Positions 25,353-33,346 of a DNA stretch of 64,000 nucleotides are shown here, piece by piece. Each line of letters begins with the position of its first letter. The first letter of the stretch is position 1. The stretch is taken from assembly GCA_016715205.1 (NCBI GenBank), contig JADKBC010000009.1, forward strand, positions 113,468 through 177,467, given 5' to 3'. The translations under genes and the position numbers were made by a program. A model generated the notes under the pieces. That model saw only the letters and a list, made by a program, of their open reading frames with translations. It did no database searches and had not been told where the DNA came from. The stretch comes from Holophaga sp. (GTDB lineage Bacteria; Acidobacteriota; Holophagae; Holophagales; Holophagaceae).

Positions 25353-26051
25353 ATGGCTATCATCCAGTCTGGCTACCTGCCCTGGAAGGGTTATTTCGAC
25401 ATCATCCATGACGTCGACGTGTTCGTGTTCCTGGACGATGTCCAGTTCACCCTTCGGGACTGGCGGACTCGCAACATCCTGAAGACCCAGCACGGCTGCG
25501 AGTGGCTGACCATTCCCACAGGGAGCCATCGCGATCTCTGCATCGACGAGGTCCGGCTCTCCGATGACCACTGGCAGTCACGCCATTGGGCCACCCTCCG
25601 CCACACCTATGGCAAGGCTCCCTTCTTCGCCCAATACCGACCCTTTTTCGAGGATCTGTATCTGGGAAGGACCTGGACATCCCTGTCGGAGCTGAATCAG
25701 CATGTGATCCGCACCATCGCCAAGGACCTTCTCGGGCTGCAGACAGAGTTCCTCGATGCACGCCCCCTGGGCACCCAGGGACGGAAAACGCCGCGGCTCC
25801 TCCAGATACTCAAGAAATGCGGGGCCGACGTGTACATCACCGGTCCAACTACGCGCTGCTACCTGGACGTGGACCTGTTGGCCAAGGAAGGCATCCAGTC
25901 CATCTTCAAGGACTTTGAAGGTTTCCCGGAATATCCCCAGGCTCATCCCCCCTTTGAGCATAAGGTGTCGGTGGTGGACCTGCTTTTCAACGTTGGCCCC
26001 GCAGCACCGGAGTTCATCTGGGGCTGGCGCAGCCGGAAGGAAACCCCATGA
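25353..26051 (+). CDS. WbqC-like family protein
   Basis: The 232 aa protein starts MAIIQSGYLPWKGYFDII, the diagnostic WbqC N terminus. It continues with VFLDDVQFTLRDWRTRN, WLTIPTGSHRDL and ITGPTTRCYLDVDLLAKEGI. WbqC proteins occur in O-antigen and capsule clusters and are thought to help amino-acid or acyl modification of sugars, with no proven reaction. The ATG at 25353 has only a weak ribosome-binding site. A GTG at 25293 is possible but adds non-family residues. It overlaps the next gene by ATGA. Confidence 0.9.
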   Translation: MAIIQSGYLPWKGYFDIIHDVDVFVFLDDVQFTLRDWRTRNILKTQHGCEWLTIPTGSHRDLCIDEVRLSDDHWQSRHWATLRHTYGKAPFFAQYRPFFEDLYLGRTWTSLSELNQHVIRTIAKDLLGLQTEFLDARPLGTQGRKTPRLLQILKKCGADVYITGPTTRCYLDVDLLAKEGIQSIFKDFEGFPEYPQAHPPFEHKVSVVDLLFNVGPAAPEFIWGWRSRKETP

Positions 26052-26698
26052 CCGGCAAGCTCGCCATCTATGGCGCCTCCCATTTCATGCTCCTCAAGCA
26101 GCTGGACGCCATCAATCAACAAACGCCCACCTGGGACTTTATCGGCTTCCTCGACGATGCCCCCGAACGCCAGGGACAGACCTACCACGGCTTCCCCGTG
26201 CTGGGCGGCCGCGAGCGCCTTCCCGATCTCGCACTCAAAGGCATCCAGGTCTTTAACAACGTCGTCTCCACACCAGCAAGCTGCGAGGCTGTGGCCAACC
26301 TCATTTTGGCGAGCGGCTGCCAAGTTCCAAACCTTATCCATCCCACCATCGACATGACCTATACGGAGATCGGCTGCGGCTGCCTGCTGACCGAGGCCTG
26401 TGCCGTAGGAGCCTTCGCACGACTCGGGAATTTCGTCTCTGTGCGGCTCCACTCTGTGCTCAGCCATGATGTCGTGGTGGGGGATTACACGATCGTGGGA
26501 CCCGGGGTCACCGTGGCTGGCAAGGCTCGCATCGGTCGAAGTTGTTTCATCGGCGCAGGGGCAACCATTCTGCCCGAGATTGTCATAGGTGATGGTGCGG
26601 TGGTCGGCGCCGGCGCGGTGGTAACCCGCAACGTTCCACCAGGCATGACCGTGGCAGGCGTTCCGGCCCGCCCCCTCACATCAAGGGAGATGCCTTGA
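26048..26698 (+). CDS. NeuD/PglD-type sugar O- or N-acyltransferase
   Basis: The 216 aa protein has an N-terminal Rossmann-like PglD domain (KLAIYGASHFM, WDFIGFLDD) and a C-terminal left-handed beta helix of hexapeptide repeats (GAFARLGNFVSV through GDGAVVGAGAVV). The catalytic His is probably in HSVLSHDVVVGDY. Such enzymes acetylate amino sugars of surface glycans in the cytoplasm. It sits between the WbqC-like and BKACE genes, overlapping both by 4 nt. Confidence 0.92.
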   Translation: MTGKLAIYGASHFMLLKQLDAINQQTPTWDFIGFLDDAPERQGQTYHGFPVLGGRERLPDLALKGIQVFNNVVSTPASCEAVANLILASGCQVPNLIHPTIDMTYTEIGCGCLLTEACAVGAFARLGNFVSVRLHSVLSHDVVVGDYTIVGPGVTVAGKARIGRSCFIGAGATILPEIVIGDGAVVGAGAVVTRNVPPGMTVAGVPARPLTSREMP

Positions 26699-27528
26699 AG
26701 CCCCTGATCCTCAACTTCACGCCTACGGGGATGCTGCCCACCAAGGACCAGACGCCCCACATTCCCGTCACGCCGGAAGAAATCGCTCAGGACGTGGATG
26801 CCTGCACCGCCCTGGGCGCCTCCATGGTTCACCTTCATGCTCGCGATCTCCAGGGTGTCCCGACCTACCGCAAAGAAATCTATGCCGATATCATCGGCCG
26901 CATTCGAAGCCGCCACCCTGACCTCGTGCTGATCGCCTCCACCAGTGGACGCACCTACTCGGAGTTCTCCCAACGCTCCGAAGTGCTGGAGCTTGAAGGG
27001 GACCTCCGTCCCGACATGGGCAGCCTCACCCTGAGTTCCATCAACTTCAACAAAGTGGCCAGCATCAATAGCCCAGACATGATCTGCCGGCTGGCAGAAC
27101 GCATGCAGGAACGCGGCATAAAGCCAGAACTGGAGGTATTCGACCTGGGCATGGTGAACTACGCTCACTACCTCATCCGCAAAGGACTGATCACGCCACC
27201 CTACTATTTCAACATCATCCTGGGGAACATTGCTGCGGCCCAGGCCAAGCTGCTGCATCTCGGGCTCATCGTGGCGGAATTGCCTCAGGACTCAGTCTGG
27301 AGCATCGGTGCCGTGGGGGACAGCCAGCTCCGCATGAACGCGGTCGGCGTTGTGTGCGCCGATGGTGTCCGGGTAGGCCTGGAAGACAATATCTACCTCG
27401 ATGAGGAGCGTACGACTCTGGCCACCAACGCTCAGCTGGTTGGAAGGGTCCGGCGCATCGCCGAGGGCATGGGGCGGCCCTTGGCCTCCGCCGCCGAGGT
27501 CCGCTCGCGCCTCAATCTGCAGCGTTAG
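26695..27528 (+). CDS. BKACE family (3-keto-5-aminohexanoate cleavage) enzyme
   Basis: The 277 aa TIM-barrel protein is of the beta-keto acid cleavage enzyme family (DUF849). These zinc enzymes condense a beta-keto acid with acetyl-CoA and split it into acetoacetate and a CoA ester. Metal-binding His46 and His48 are in MVHLHARD, and the family blocks PELEVFDLGMVNYAHYLI and NAVGVVCADGVRVGLEDNIY are present. The start is TTG, forming a TTGA overlap with the upstream acyltransferase stop, with GGGA upstream. Its place in a glycan-acylation cassette, rather than in lysine catabolism, is unusual. Its 4-nt end overlap is with the convergent GT41 gene. Confidence 0.9.
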   Translation: MKPLILNFTPTGMLPTKDQTPHIPVTPEEIAQDVDACTALGASMVHLHARDLQGVPTYRKEIYADIIGRIRSRHPDLVLIASTSGRTYSEFSQRSEVLELEGDLRPDMGSLTLSSINFNKVASINSPDMICRLAERMQERGIKPELEVFDLGMVNYAHYLIRKGLITPPYYFNIILGNIAAAQAKLLHLGLIVAELPQDSVWSIGAVGDSQLRMNAVGVVCADGVRVGLEDNIYLDEERTTLATNAQLVGRVRRIAEGMGRPLASAAEVRSRLNLQR

Positions 27529-29477
27529 GTCTTCCCGCACCACGCACGCCACATCCCTCGATAGGCATCCTCGATGGCTCGAACAGCTCGAGGGGCATCG
27601 CACACGCATGAGTGGAGCATCTTGCCACGCAGGTCCCGCCTGAGGTTGGCAAGGGCCTGGGGATTTTCGTTCCATCCGCGTGCCAACCCCACCCAGTCTT
27701 CTATCCCTGTCGCCACCCAGTCGCTCATTCCGGCATAAGTCAACAAGGCTCGACCGGTATGACGAAGGGCTTCAGCACGATCCAGGACTAATACAGGCAC
27801 CCCCATCCAAAGGGACTCACATATGGTGGTGCCACCGTCCGCGGGAAAACTATTCAATGTGATATCGATGTCGCTGTAGTACTCCAGGAACCGAGACTCC
27901 GGAAGCACCCTAGGGCGGAAGTCCACTCGATCTGGATCCACCCCTGCCCTTGAGAGAAATCCCCGCTTGAAGCTCTGGTGGGCTTCGTCCTCACCTTCGC
28001 GGCAAAGCAACTGTAGACGGGATTCCGGGATGGCCTTCAACAGGTCGGCCGCTGCCTCCATGAAGACCCGCCCCACACGTGCAGGGTTGCCCAGAAAACC
28101 GAAGGTGATGAAACCATTTTTCAGAACCGGAGCTGCCGCAACCTCGGGAGCCTCCGTAGGCGGGGCGTAGCAGAAACTCGTCTCCAGACGCCAAACGCGA
28201 TCGACACTCCAGCGGTCCACCTCGCCCGGAGGATCCGCCAAGGCCGTTGAGATGCGCCAATCCATGGCCTGAAGGCAGGTACTCCGATCAAATCCCAACA
28301 TGGCCACCTGCACGGGGGCGGGCTTGAACGCAAAGATGTCTAAGCGATTCCCAGCCGTAGCCCCGGCCAGATCCACCAGGATGTCCACTCCAAGACTTGC
28401 GATCTTGCGCGCTGCTTCGGCGGCGGATTTCCCCGTTGTGGTGAACCACCGGTCTGCCAGAGAACGGAAATGCTCGGTTACCCGATCCTCTGTGCCGCCC
28501 TCAGCAAAACACATCACCTCAAATTCATCCGAATGCCGTGCTTCCAGAAGGGGTGCGACCCAATGCATCATGGCGTGGGTCCGAAAGTCCGGAGACAGAT
28601 ACCCGATCCGCAGCTTCCGCTCAGGGTTTCGATCGTGTCGCGGAGAGAAGGCCGGAGGACAAGACGGGAACAGTCGGCCCATCATTTCTGCGCACTGGCG
28701 ATGGTATTGTTCCGGGTTATTGTCAGGGTCCGTGTTGCCAGCAAAGGCGACGACAGAGGCCACATCCTTGTTGCCCGGGTCCAGGGAATAGGCCTTTTCC
28801 ATCAGCCGAAGCCCCGATTCGGCATCCCCAATGCTGATCAGAGCGTCCCCGAGCCCTGCAAGACACAAGGCATCCTCTGGGGAGAGATCCACGGCTCTGC
28901 GGTGATGGAAAGTGGATTGGCTGAATTTTTTCATGCTCCAGAAAAGTCTTCCCAGTTTGTGGTGCACACGCCCGTCATCTCTGAGCTCCAGGGCTTTATG
29001 CAGGGCGCAGTCTGCAAACTCAAGGTCTCCAACCTCTTTGAAGACATCTCCAAGAAGAATAAAACTTTCCACGGCCAATACCGGCAGGGCCATGGCCTGC
29101 CGTGCCAGAAGGTGGGCTTCCTCCTCGCTTCCGATGCGCAGGAGAGCCTCCGCTAGCCGGGCGCAACAACCGCCATTGCTTGGATCGAGACTCAGGGCTG
29201 TGGTCAGTGCATCCGAAGCTCCGTGCCAATCATCCATCGCGCTCAAGGCCCGTCCCAGGGTGAAGTGGGCAATGCCAAGCCTTGGCTGCTGACGCGAAAG
29301 CCGGTGCATAAGGTTGACCGCAACCTGAGGCTGACCGGAATCGAGCGCGAGGACCGCCGTTTCCAGCGAAAGTTGAACATCCTTGGGTCGTTGTTTCAGG
29401 AGGCTTAATTTTTCATCCAAATCGGCTTGTGATTGGATCGGAATGGGCTTAAAGCAGATTGATGTATTTTTTTTCAT
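27525..29477 (-). CDS. TPR protein with GT41 (O-GlcNAc transferase/SPINDLY-like) domain
   Basis: The 650 aa protein has N-terminal tetratricopeptide-type repeats (about residues 20-245). The GT41 catalytic domain (about 270-640) opens with LRIGYLSPDFRTHAMMHWV and continues with VDILVDLAGATAGNRLDIF, FITFGFLGNPARVG and FPADGGTTICESLWMGVPV. Eukaryotic OGT and SPINDLY use UDP-GlcNAc or GDP-fucose on Ser/Thr; bacterial relatives glycosylate proteins such as flagellin or adhesins. The donor here is unknown. Promoter spacing suggests leaderless translation. The N-terminal coding region is AT-richer than its surroundings. Confidence 0.9.
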   Translation of the reverse strand: MKKNTSICFKPIPIQSQADLDEKLSLLKQRPKDVQLSLETAVLALDSGQPQVAVNLMHRLSRQQPRLGIAHFTLGRALSAMDDWHGASDALTTALSLDPSNGGCCARLAEALLRIGSEEEAHLLARQAMALPVLAVESFILLGDVFKEVGDLEFADCALHKALELRDDGRVHHKLGRLFWSMKKFSQSTFHHRRAVDLSPEDALCLAGLGDALISIGDAESGLRLMEKAYSLDPGNKDVASVVAFAGNTDPDNNPEQYHRQCAEMMGRLFPSCPPAFSPRHDRNPERKLRIGYLSPDFRTHAMMHWVAPLLEARHSDEFEVMCFAEGGTEDRVTEHFRSLADRWFTTTGKSAAEAARKIASLGVDILVDLAGATAGNRLDIFAFKPAPVQVAMLGFDRSTCLQAMDWRISTALADPPGEVDRWSVDRVWRLETSFCYAPPTEAPEVAAAPVLKNGFITFGFLGNPARVGRVFMEAAADLLKAIPESRLQLLCREGEDEAHQSFKRGFLSRAGVDPDRVDFRPRVLPESRFLEYYSDIDITLNSFPADGGTTICESLWMGVPVLVLDRAEALRHTGRALLTYAGMSDWVATGIEDWVGLARGWNENPQALANLRRDLRGKMLHSCVCDAPRAVRAIEDAYRGMWRAWCGKT

Positions 29478-29483
29478 ATCTTA

Positions 29484-29512
29484 ACCCTAAATGAACATTG
29501 TTTTTTTCACAA
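29484..29512 (-). promoter_or_regulatory. Promoter of the GT41 gene, leaderless geometry
   Basis: On the minus strand TTGTGA (29507-29512) and TAGGGT (29484-29489) are separated by 17 nt. The -10 ends 6 nt before the ATG at 29477. There is no Shine-Dalgarno sequence in the 6-nt gap TAAGAT. Confidence 0.4.
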
Positions 29513-29644
29513 TTTATCACCGGATTCATTGGCTAATTTCAGCCTTTCCTATTGCCAACCACCCCAACCGATACGAATATGCATTATTCCATCACACATT
29601 CAGCGGGACCAATTCCGGTTCCTCACATTCAGGGAGGTACTTGC

Positions 29645-30577
29645 ATGAACAAACGCACCTTGTTGCTCGGCGTCCTGGCCGCACTCCCAATCCTGGCTCA
29701 GGATGGATGGAAGCTCCGCCTGAACACCGGGTTCATGAAATCCAACGTGCCCTCACCCTTCAGCCTTGGGTCCTACTACACCAGCACGGCCTCCGGCACG
29801 AGCCAGACTGGGGAATACCACACTGTCTTCGCCGAATACGGCAACCACATCCCCCTTGGCCTGAACGGCTCCTACCGAAAGGGGAATAATGAGTTCGGCC
29901 TGGATATATTCCATACCAGCAAGAAAGAATCCAATCTCTGGTCCGTTCCTGATGGCTACAGCGGGTACGGCTGGGCCTATCCCCTACCAATGACCACGGA
30001 AACGAAGCTGCAGTCCACGGTCGTTGATGCCAAGTGGACCCACCACTACCCACTCGGCGTAAACGGTTCATTCACCTCCAGCCTGGGGTTGCGCTTCGGG
30101 TCCTTCAAACATGAAGTGGGCATGATGCCCGACATGACCAACCCAAGTGCAGCCAACCAGTTCGATACGTTTTCGATCTACAGCAAGAGCGAAATGTATG
30201 GCCTGATCGCGGGGTTCGGCTACAGCTATCCCTTCGGAGCGGGCTGGAGCGTCGGGGCTGACATGAACTTTGCGTTCCTGCAGGGCGACCACGAAACAAT
30301 CTTCAATCAACACTACTTCTACTCTGGCAATACCTACCCTCACACCTACAACAACTACAGCCAGAAGGTGAAGGACCAGGCGGCTTTCCAGACCGATCTT
30401 CACGCCCATGTGGATTGGCAGATCGCCAACTTCGTGGAACTGTCGATGGGATACCGCTACATCGATTATGGGAAGGTCACGCAGCTCAACCTGCCCTGGT
30501 ACAATTACCCCGGTATTGAGCGAAATGGCGGCTGGGGAGTCACCGGGTTAACCGCCGGTGTCACTTTCAAGTTCTAG
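29645..30577 (+). CDS. Outer-membrane beta-barrel protein
   Basis: The protein is 310 aa from the ATG at 29645, preceded by GGGAGG. It has a signal peptide (MNKRTLLLGVLAALPILAQ) followed by alternating amphipathic strands with many Tyr, Trp, Gly and Asn residues, for example SFTSSLGLRFGSF, LIAGFGYSYPFGAGWSVGADMNFAFL and VELSMGYRYIDYG. The last residue is Phe, within VTGLTAGVTFKF, the usual barrel-assembly end signal. The specific function is unknown and a channel or an adhesin are both possible. It is monocistronic, with a strong terminator. Confidence 0.85.
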   Translation: MNKRTLLLGVLAALPILAQDGWKLRLNTGFMKSNVPSPFSLGSYYTSTASGTSQTGEYHTVFAEYGNHIPLGLNGSYRKGNNEFGLDIFHTSKKESNLWSVPDGYSGYGWAYPLPMTTETKLQSTVVDAKWTHHYPLGVNGSFTSSLGLRFGSFKHEVGMMPDMTNPSAANQFDTFSIYSKSEMYGLIAGFGYSYPFGAGWSVGADMNFAFLQGDHETIFNQHYFYSGNTYPHTYNNYSQKVKDQAAFQTDLHAHVDWQIANFVELSMGYRYIDYGKVTQLNLPWYNYPGIERNGGWGVTGLTAGVTFKF

Positions 30578-30592
30578 AGATCATCTGCAACC

Positions 30593-30625
30593 AAAAAAGG
30601 GGAGGCTCGGCCTCCCCTTTTTTTT
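30593..30625. terminator. Bidirectional intrinsic terminator
   Basis: Arms GGGGAGGC (30599-30606) and GCCTCCCC (30610-30617) with a 3-nt loop are followed by eight T (30618-30625) and preceded by six A (30593-30598). It ends the outer-membrane protein gene. The A-run makes it equally good for the convergent gene ending at 30641. Confidence 0.93.
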
Positions 30626-30640
30626 CTGGGCATTTGCCCG

Positions 30641-31231
30641 TCAGGCCCGCCAAGCTATTTCGTATCGATGCAGGTGGGGAGTCTCTGGAGTGTTCGGTGG
30701 CACATGGTGGACCCGCACCTCCCGGGCACCGGTCAAGGCCAGGGCCACCCTGAGCCAGGCCGTCAGTCCATCGCGAAACCAGGACTCTGGATAACCCATG
30801 GCATTGAATTCGAAACCCGCCTTGCCAGAACCCAAGTACGCCAGGTTCATGCGCCCACCTCGGTAATAGAAACCATAGAGCTTGGGCACGTTTTCTATCA
30901 GGAAGGCGGGCGAAGCCAAACGCAGGATCCATTGCTGTACACCGCCGAGGAGTTCCCGCGCGCCGTCCTCCCCCCGTTGGGACATATCATCCACACCCCG
31001 ATGAGCCGCCCAGGCAGCATGCAATTCCAGGGCTAGCTCAGATTCCACCCATTCGTAGAAACCAATGGGTCGCGCGAATCGGGCCCGACAAGCTGGGGAG
31101 ACCGCGGCCAAAACGTCCGCCCAGGCCGCATCACCACCCCAGGCCAGGGCCGCCGTCCGGACTTGCCGGGTTACGGGGCCCCGCTCATGGGTGATCTTTA
31201 GCGATGAAAAATCCGGTGGCGGTCGAACCAT
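30641..31231 (-). CDS. Unknown protein, possibly DUF2378/TIGR02265-like
   Basis: The ORF encodes 196 aa with no signal peptide. Regular helices are followed by strands: SPACRARFARPIGFYEWVE, the central FLIENVPKLYGFYYRGGRMNL and the terminal VRVHHVPPNTPETPHLHRYEI. This layout reminds me of the DUF2378/TIGR02265 family of myxobacteria, but I cannot confirm that. It lies downstream of the ArnA-like gene on the same strand after 56 nt, so it could be read through from there. Confidence 0.7.
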   Translation of the reverse strand: MVRPPPDFSSLKITHERGPVTRQVRTAALAWGGDAAWADVLAAVSPACRARFARPIGFYEWVESELALELHAAWAAHRGVDDMSQRGEDGARELLGGVQQWILRLASPAFLIENVPKLYGFYYRGGRMNLAYLGSGKAGFEFNAMGYPESWFRDGLTAWLRVALALTGAREVRVHHVPPNTPETPHLHRYEIAWRA

Positions 31232-31287
31232 TCGCCCAGATTAATCCAGGATTTGACAATCGCCATCATTGGAAAATGGGAAAGAAA

Positions 31288-32340
31288 CTACCCTTCGGTC
31301 TCCACGACTTTTTCCAGGGCTTTGTGCTCTTCCACGAAGAAATTGATGGCCTTTGTCAGCGAGGCTTTCATGCCGACCTTGGGATTGAACCCAAAGGTGG
31401 CCTGCATGCGCTTGATGCTGGGGGTGCGGCGCATGACGTCCTGGTAACCCTTGCCATAGAAGGCGCCGCTGCCGGTTTCCACCACGGTACCTTCAGGAAT
31501 GCCCCGTTCGAGGCGGAAGGGATGCTCCTTCCAGATCTCGATCATCATTTCGGCGATTTCACGCACGCTTTTGTCGTTCTCGGGATTGCCGATGTTGAAG
31601 ATCTTGCCGTCGGCCGCGCCACCCTTGTTTTCCAGAATGGCCATGAGTCCGTCCATGGCATCACTCACATCGCAGAAGCAGCGGTGGGCGTGACCGCCAT
31701 CCACCAGGTTCAAAGGCTCGCCATTGAAGAGGTTCCAGCTGAACTGGGTGACGAGGCGGCTGCTGCCTTCCTTGGCGGTATTCAAGCTATCGAGCTTGGG
31801 ACCCATCCAGTTAAAGGGGCGGAACAGGGTGAATTTGAGGCCCTTCTGGAAGCCGTAGGCCCAGATCACACGGTCCAATAGCTGCTTGGAAGTGCTGTAG
31901 ATCCAGCGGTTCATGGGGATGGGGCCCGTGATGAGGGGGCTGCTCTCTTCGTCGAATTCCGCATCGGTGCACATCCCATACACCTCGGAGGTGCTGGGGA
32001 ACACGATGCGCTTGTTGTACTTCACGCAATGGCGAACGATGCGCAGGTTCTCCTCGAAATCCAGTTCGAACACCCGGAGCGGATCCGTGACGTAGACCTT
32101 GGGTGTGGCAATGGCCACCAGGGGCAGCACCACATCGCACTTCTTCACGTGGTATTCGATCCATTCCTTGCTGATGGAAATATCACCTTCCACGAAATGG
32201 AAGCGGGGATTGTTCAGGTGCTCGGCCACCTTGTTGCTGGCCAGATCCATCCCATAGATTTCCCAGTTGGTGTCCTGCAGGATGCGATCGGTGAGGTGGG
32301 AACCCACGAATCCGTTCACGCCGAGGATAAGAATTTTCAC
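31288..32340 (-). CDS. ArnA-like UDP-glucuronate decarboxylase (NAD-dependent)
   Basis: This short-chain dehydrogenase/epimerase is 350 aa from the GTG at 32340. GGAG lies 6 nt before that GTG, whereas the in-frame ATG 12 nt upstream has no ribosome-binding site and contains the GGAG. The NAD-binding motif is GVNGFVG, and the catalytic residues are Tyr148/Lys152 (YSTSK) and Ser118-Glu119 (FPSTSEVYGM). The arginine in RRTPSIK matches the ArnA decarboxylase. ArnA oxidatively decarboxylates UDP-glucuronate to UDP-4-keto-pentose, the first step to aminoarabinose. It is a stand-alone domain without the formyltransferase half, and no arnB, arnC or arnD is in the window. Confidence 0.92.
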   Translation of the reverse strand: MKILILGVNGFVGSHLTDRILQDTNWEIYGMDLASNKVAEHLNNPRFHFVEGDISISKEWIEYHVKKCDVVLPLVAIATPKVYVTDPLRVFELDFEENLRIVRHCVKYNKRIVFPSTSEVYGMCTDAEFDEESSPLITGPIPMNRWIYSTSKQLLDRVIWAYGFQKGLKFTLFRPFNWMGPKLDSLNTAKEGSSRLVTQFSWNLFNGEPLNLVDGGHAHRCFCDVSDAMDGLMAILENKGGAADGKIFNIGNPENDKSVREIAEMMIEIWKEHPFRLERGIPEGTVVETGSGAFYGKGYQDVMRRTPSIKRMQATFGFNPKVGMKASLTKAINFFVEEHKALEKVVETEG

Positions 32341-32366
32341 GGGCAACTCCATTTTTTGAACAGTCC

Positions 32367-32372
32367 AGTGTA
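32367..32372 (-). promoter_or_regulatory. -10-like element upstream of the ArnA-like gene
   Basis: TACACT on the minus strand, within GCTACACTGG, lies about 26 nt before the GTG start. It resembles the -10 elements before truA and mfd. No -35 is evident. Confidence 0.35.
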
Positions 32373-32389
32373 GCAGTGGCCTCGCCGAG

Positions 32390-32983
32390 TCACAGCCCCG
32401 GAGGAGGGGGCACCGTGAGGGAAGCCAAGAACCTTCCCGCCAGCCGCTGAAAGGCGCGCTCCCGGCGAAGTTGGGGCCGAAACCCTGAACAGGGCTGAAA
32501 GTCTCGCTCTGGGCACGTGGTGCAAGGTCCTCGCCAGGGGCCTCGTCGTCGGTAGGCGAGCACCGCCAAGGGCAATGTGAGGGTTGCGCCTGCGGCCAGC
32601 AAAAATCCCCAGGTAGTGGACCACCTCAGCCCCTGTGTCACCAGGAAACCCGCCATCAATGATGGCAACCCGCGGGTTAGGAGCTTGCCCAGGCCTCGCG
32701 CCCTGGCTAGAGCGAAGACCAGCAAGACCCAGCCAAGGCTCACCATCGCGATCAAGCCCAGCGCCCGGAACGACATCGGCGGAGATAGGACTCCGGCGAG
32801 CATGCCGCTCACTCCCCCAAGGGCCACGCAGGTGCAGCCCTTGCAAAGTCGATACCTGCCCAGGCGCAGCACCTCAGATGCATAGGCACCACAGAGCGGA
32901 TGATGCGCAAACCGATGAAAGGCATGGGCATGCCCCGCCAACCGATCGATGCGGCGGGCGAGGTGGCGGGGAATCCGGGTCAC
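32390..32983 (-). CDS. Membrane protein with two cysteine clusters, unknown function
   Basis: The ORF encodes 197 aa. The N-terminal region has HHPLCGAY and RYRLCKGCTCVALGG, a zinc-ribbon-like or Fe-S-like set of Cys residues. Three or four hydrophobic spans (about 55-145) follow, and then a second set, CTTCPERDFQPCSGF. Paired Cys clusters on both sides of a membrane domain suggest metal binding or a redox role. I recognise no named family. The ATG overlaps the stop of the YbjQ-like gene as ATGA. Confidence 0.72.
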   Translation of the reverse strand: MTRIPRHLARRIDRLAGHAHAFHRFAHHPLCGAYASEVLRLGRYRLCKGCTCVALGGVSGMLAGVLSPPMSFRALGLIAMVSLGWVLLVFALARARGLGKLLTRGLPSLMAGFLVTQGLRWSTTWGFLLAAGATLTLPLAVLAYRRRGPWRGPCTTCPERDFQPCSGFRPQLRRERAFQRLAGRFLASLTVPPPPGL

Positions 32984-33336
32984 TTCTGCAGGGGCCGCAC
33001 CACCACGGCGGTACCGTAGGCCACGATTTCGTTGGTGTTCTGCATGAGCTCGCTGGAATCAAAGCGCATGGCCAGCACCGCGTTGGCGCCCATCTGCCGG
33101 GCATGCTGTTCCAGGCGGTTCATGGCCTCGTTGCGACTATCGTTGGCCAACTCCGTGAGCATGGTTATTTCCCCGCCGAAAATGGTCTGGCATCCCGCAC
33201 AGGTCGTTCCCACCACACTTCGGCTGCGCACCGTGATGCCCCAGCAGGGCCCGATGGTGCGCTCGATCTCGAACCCAGGCGGAGGGTCAAAGGTGGAGAG
33301 GATGGGCATCTGGTGAATGACGATGTTGGTGGACAT
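32980..33336 (-). CDS. YbjQ family (DUF74) protein
   Basis: The protein is 118 aa from the ATG at 33336, which follows AGGAGG at a 6-nt spacing. Family blocks are visible: PGFEIERTIGPCWGITVRSR, then GEITMLTELANDSRNEAMNRL, then GANAVLAMRFDS and IVAYGTAVVV. YbjQ proteins form pentameric rings and have been annotated as heavy-metal-binding, with unclear function. An extra CAGC pair at about residues 46-49 is notable. It lies 10 nt downstream of an ABC permease gene, so it is probably in that operon. Confidence 0.9.
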   Translation of the reverse strand: MSTNIVIHQMPILSTFDPPPGFEIERTIGPCWGITVRSRSVVGTTCAGCQTIFGGEITMLTELANDSRNEAMNRLEQHARQMGANAVLAMRFDSSELMQNTNEIVAYGTAVVVRPLQK

Positions 33337-33346
33337 GGAGGGCCTC

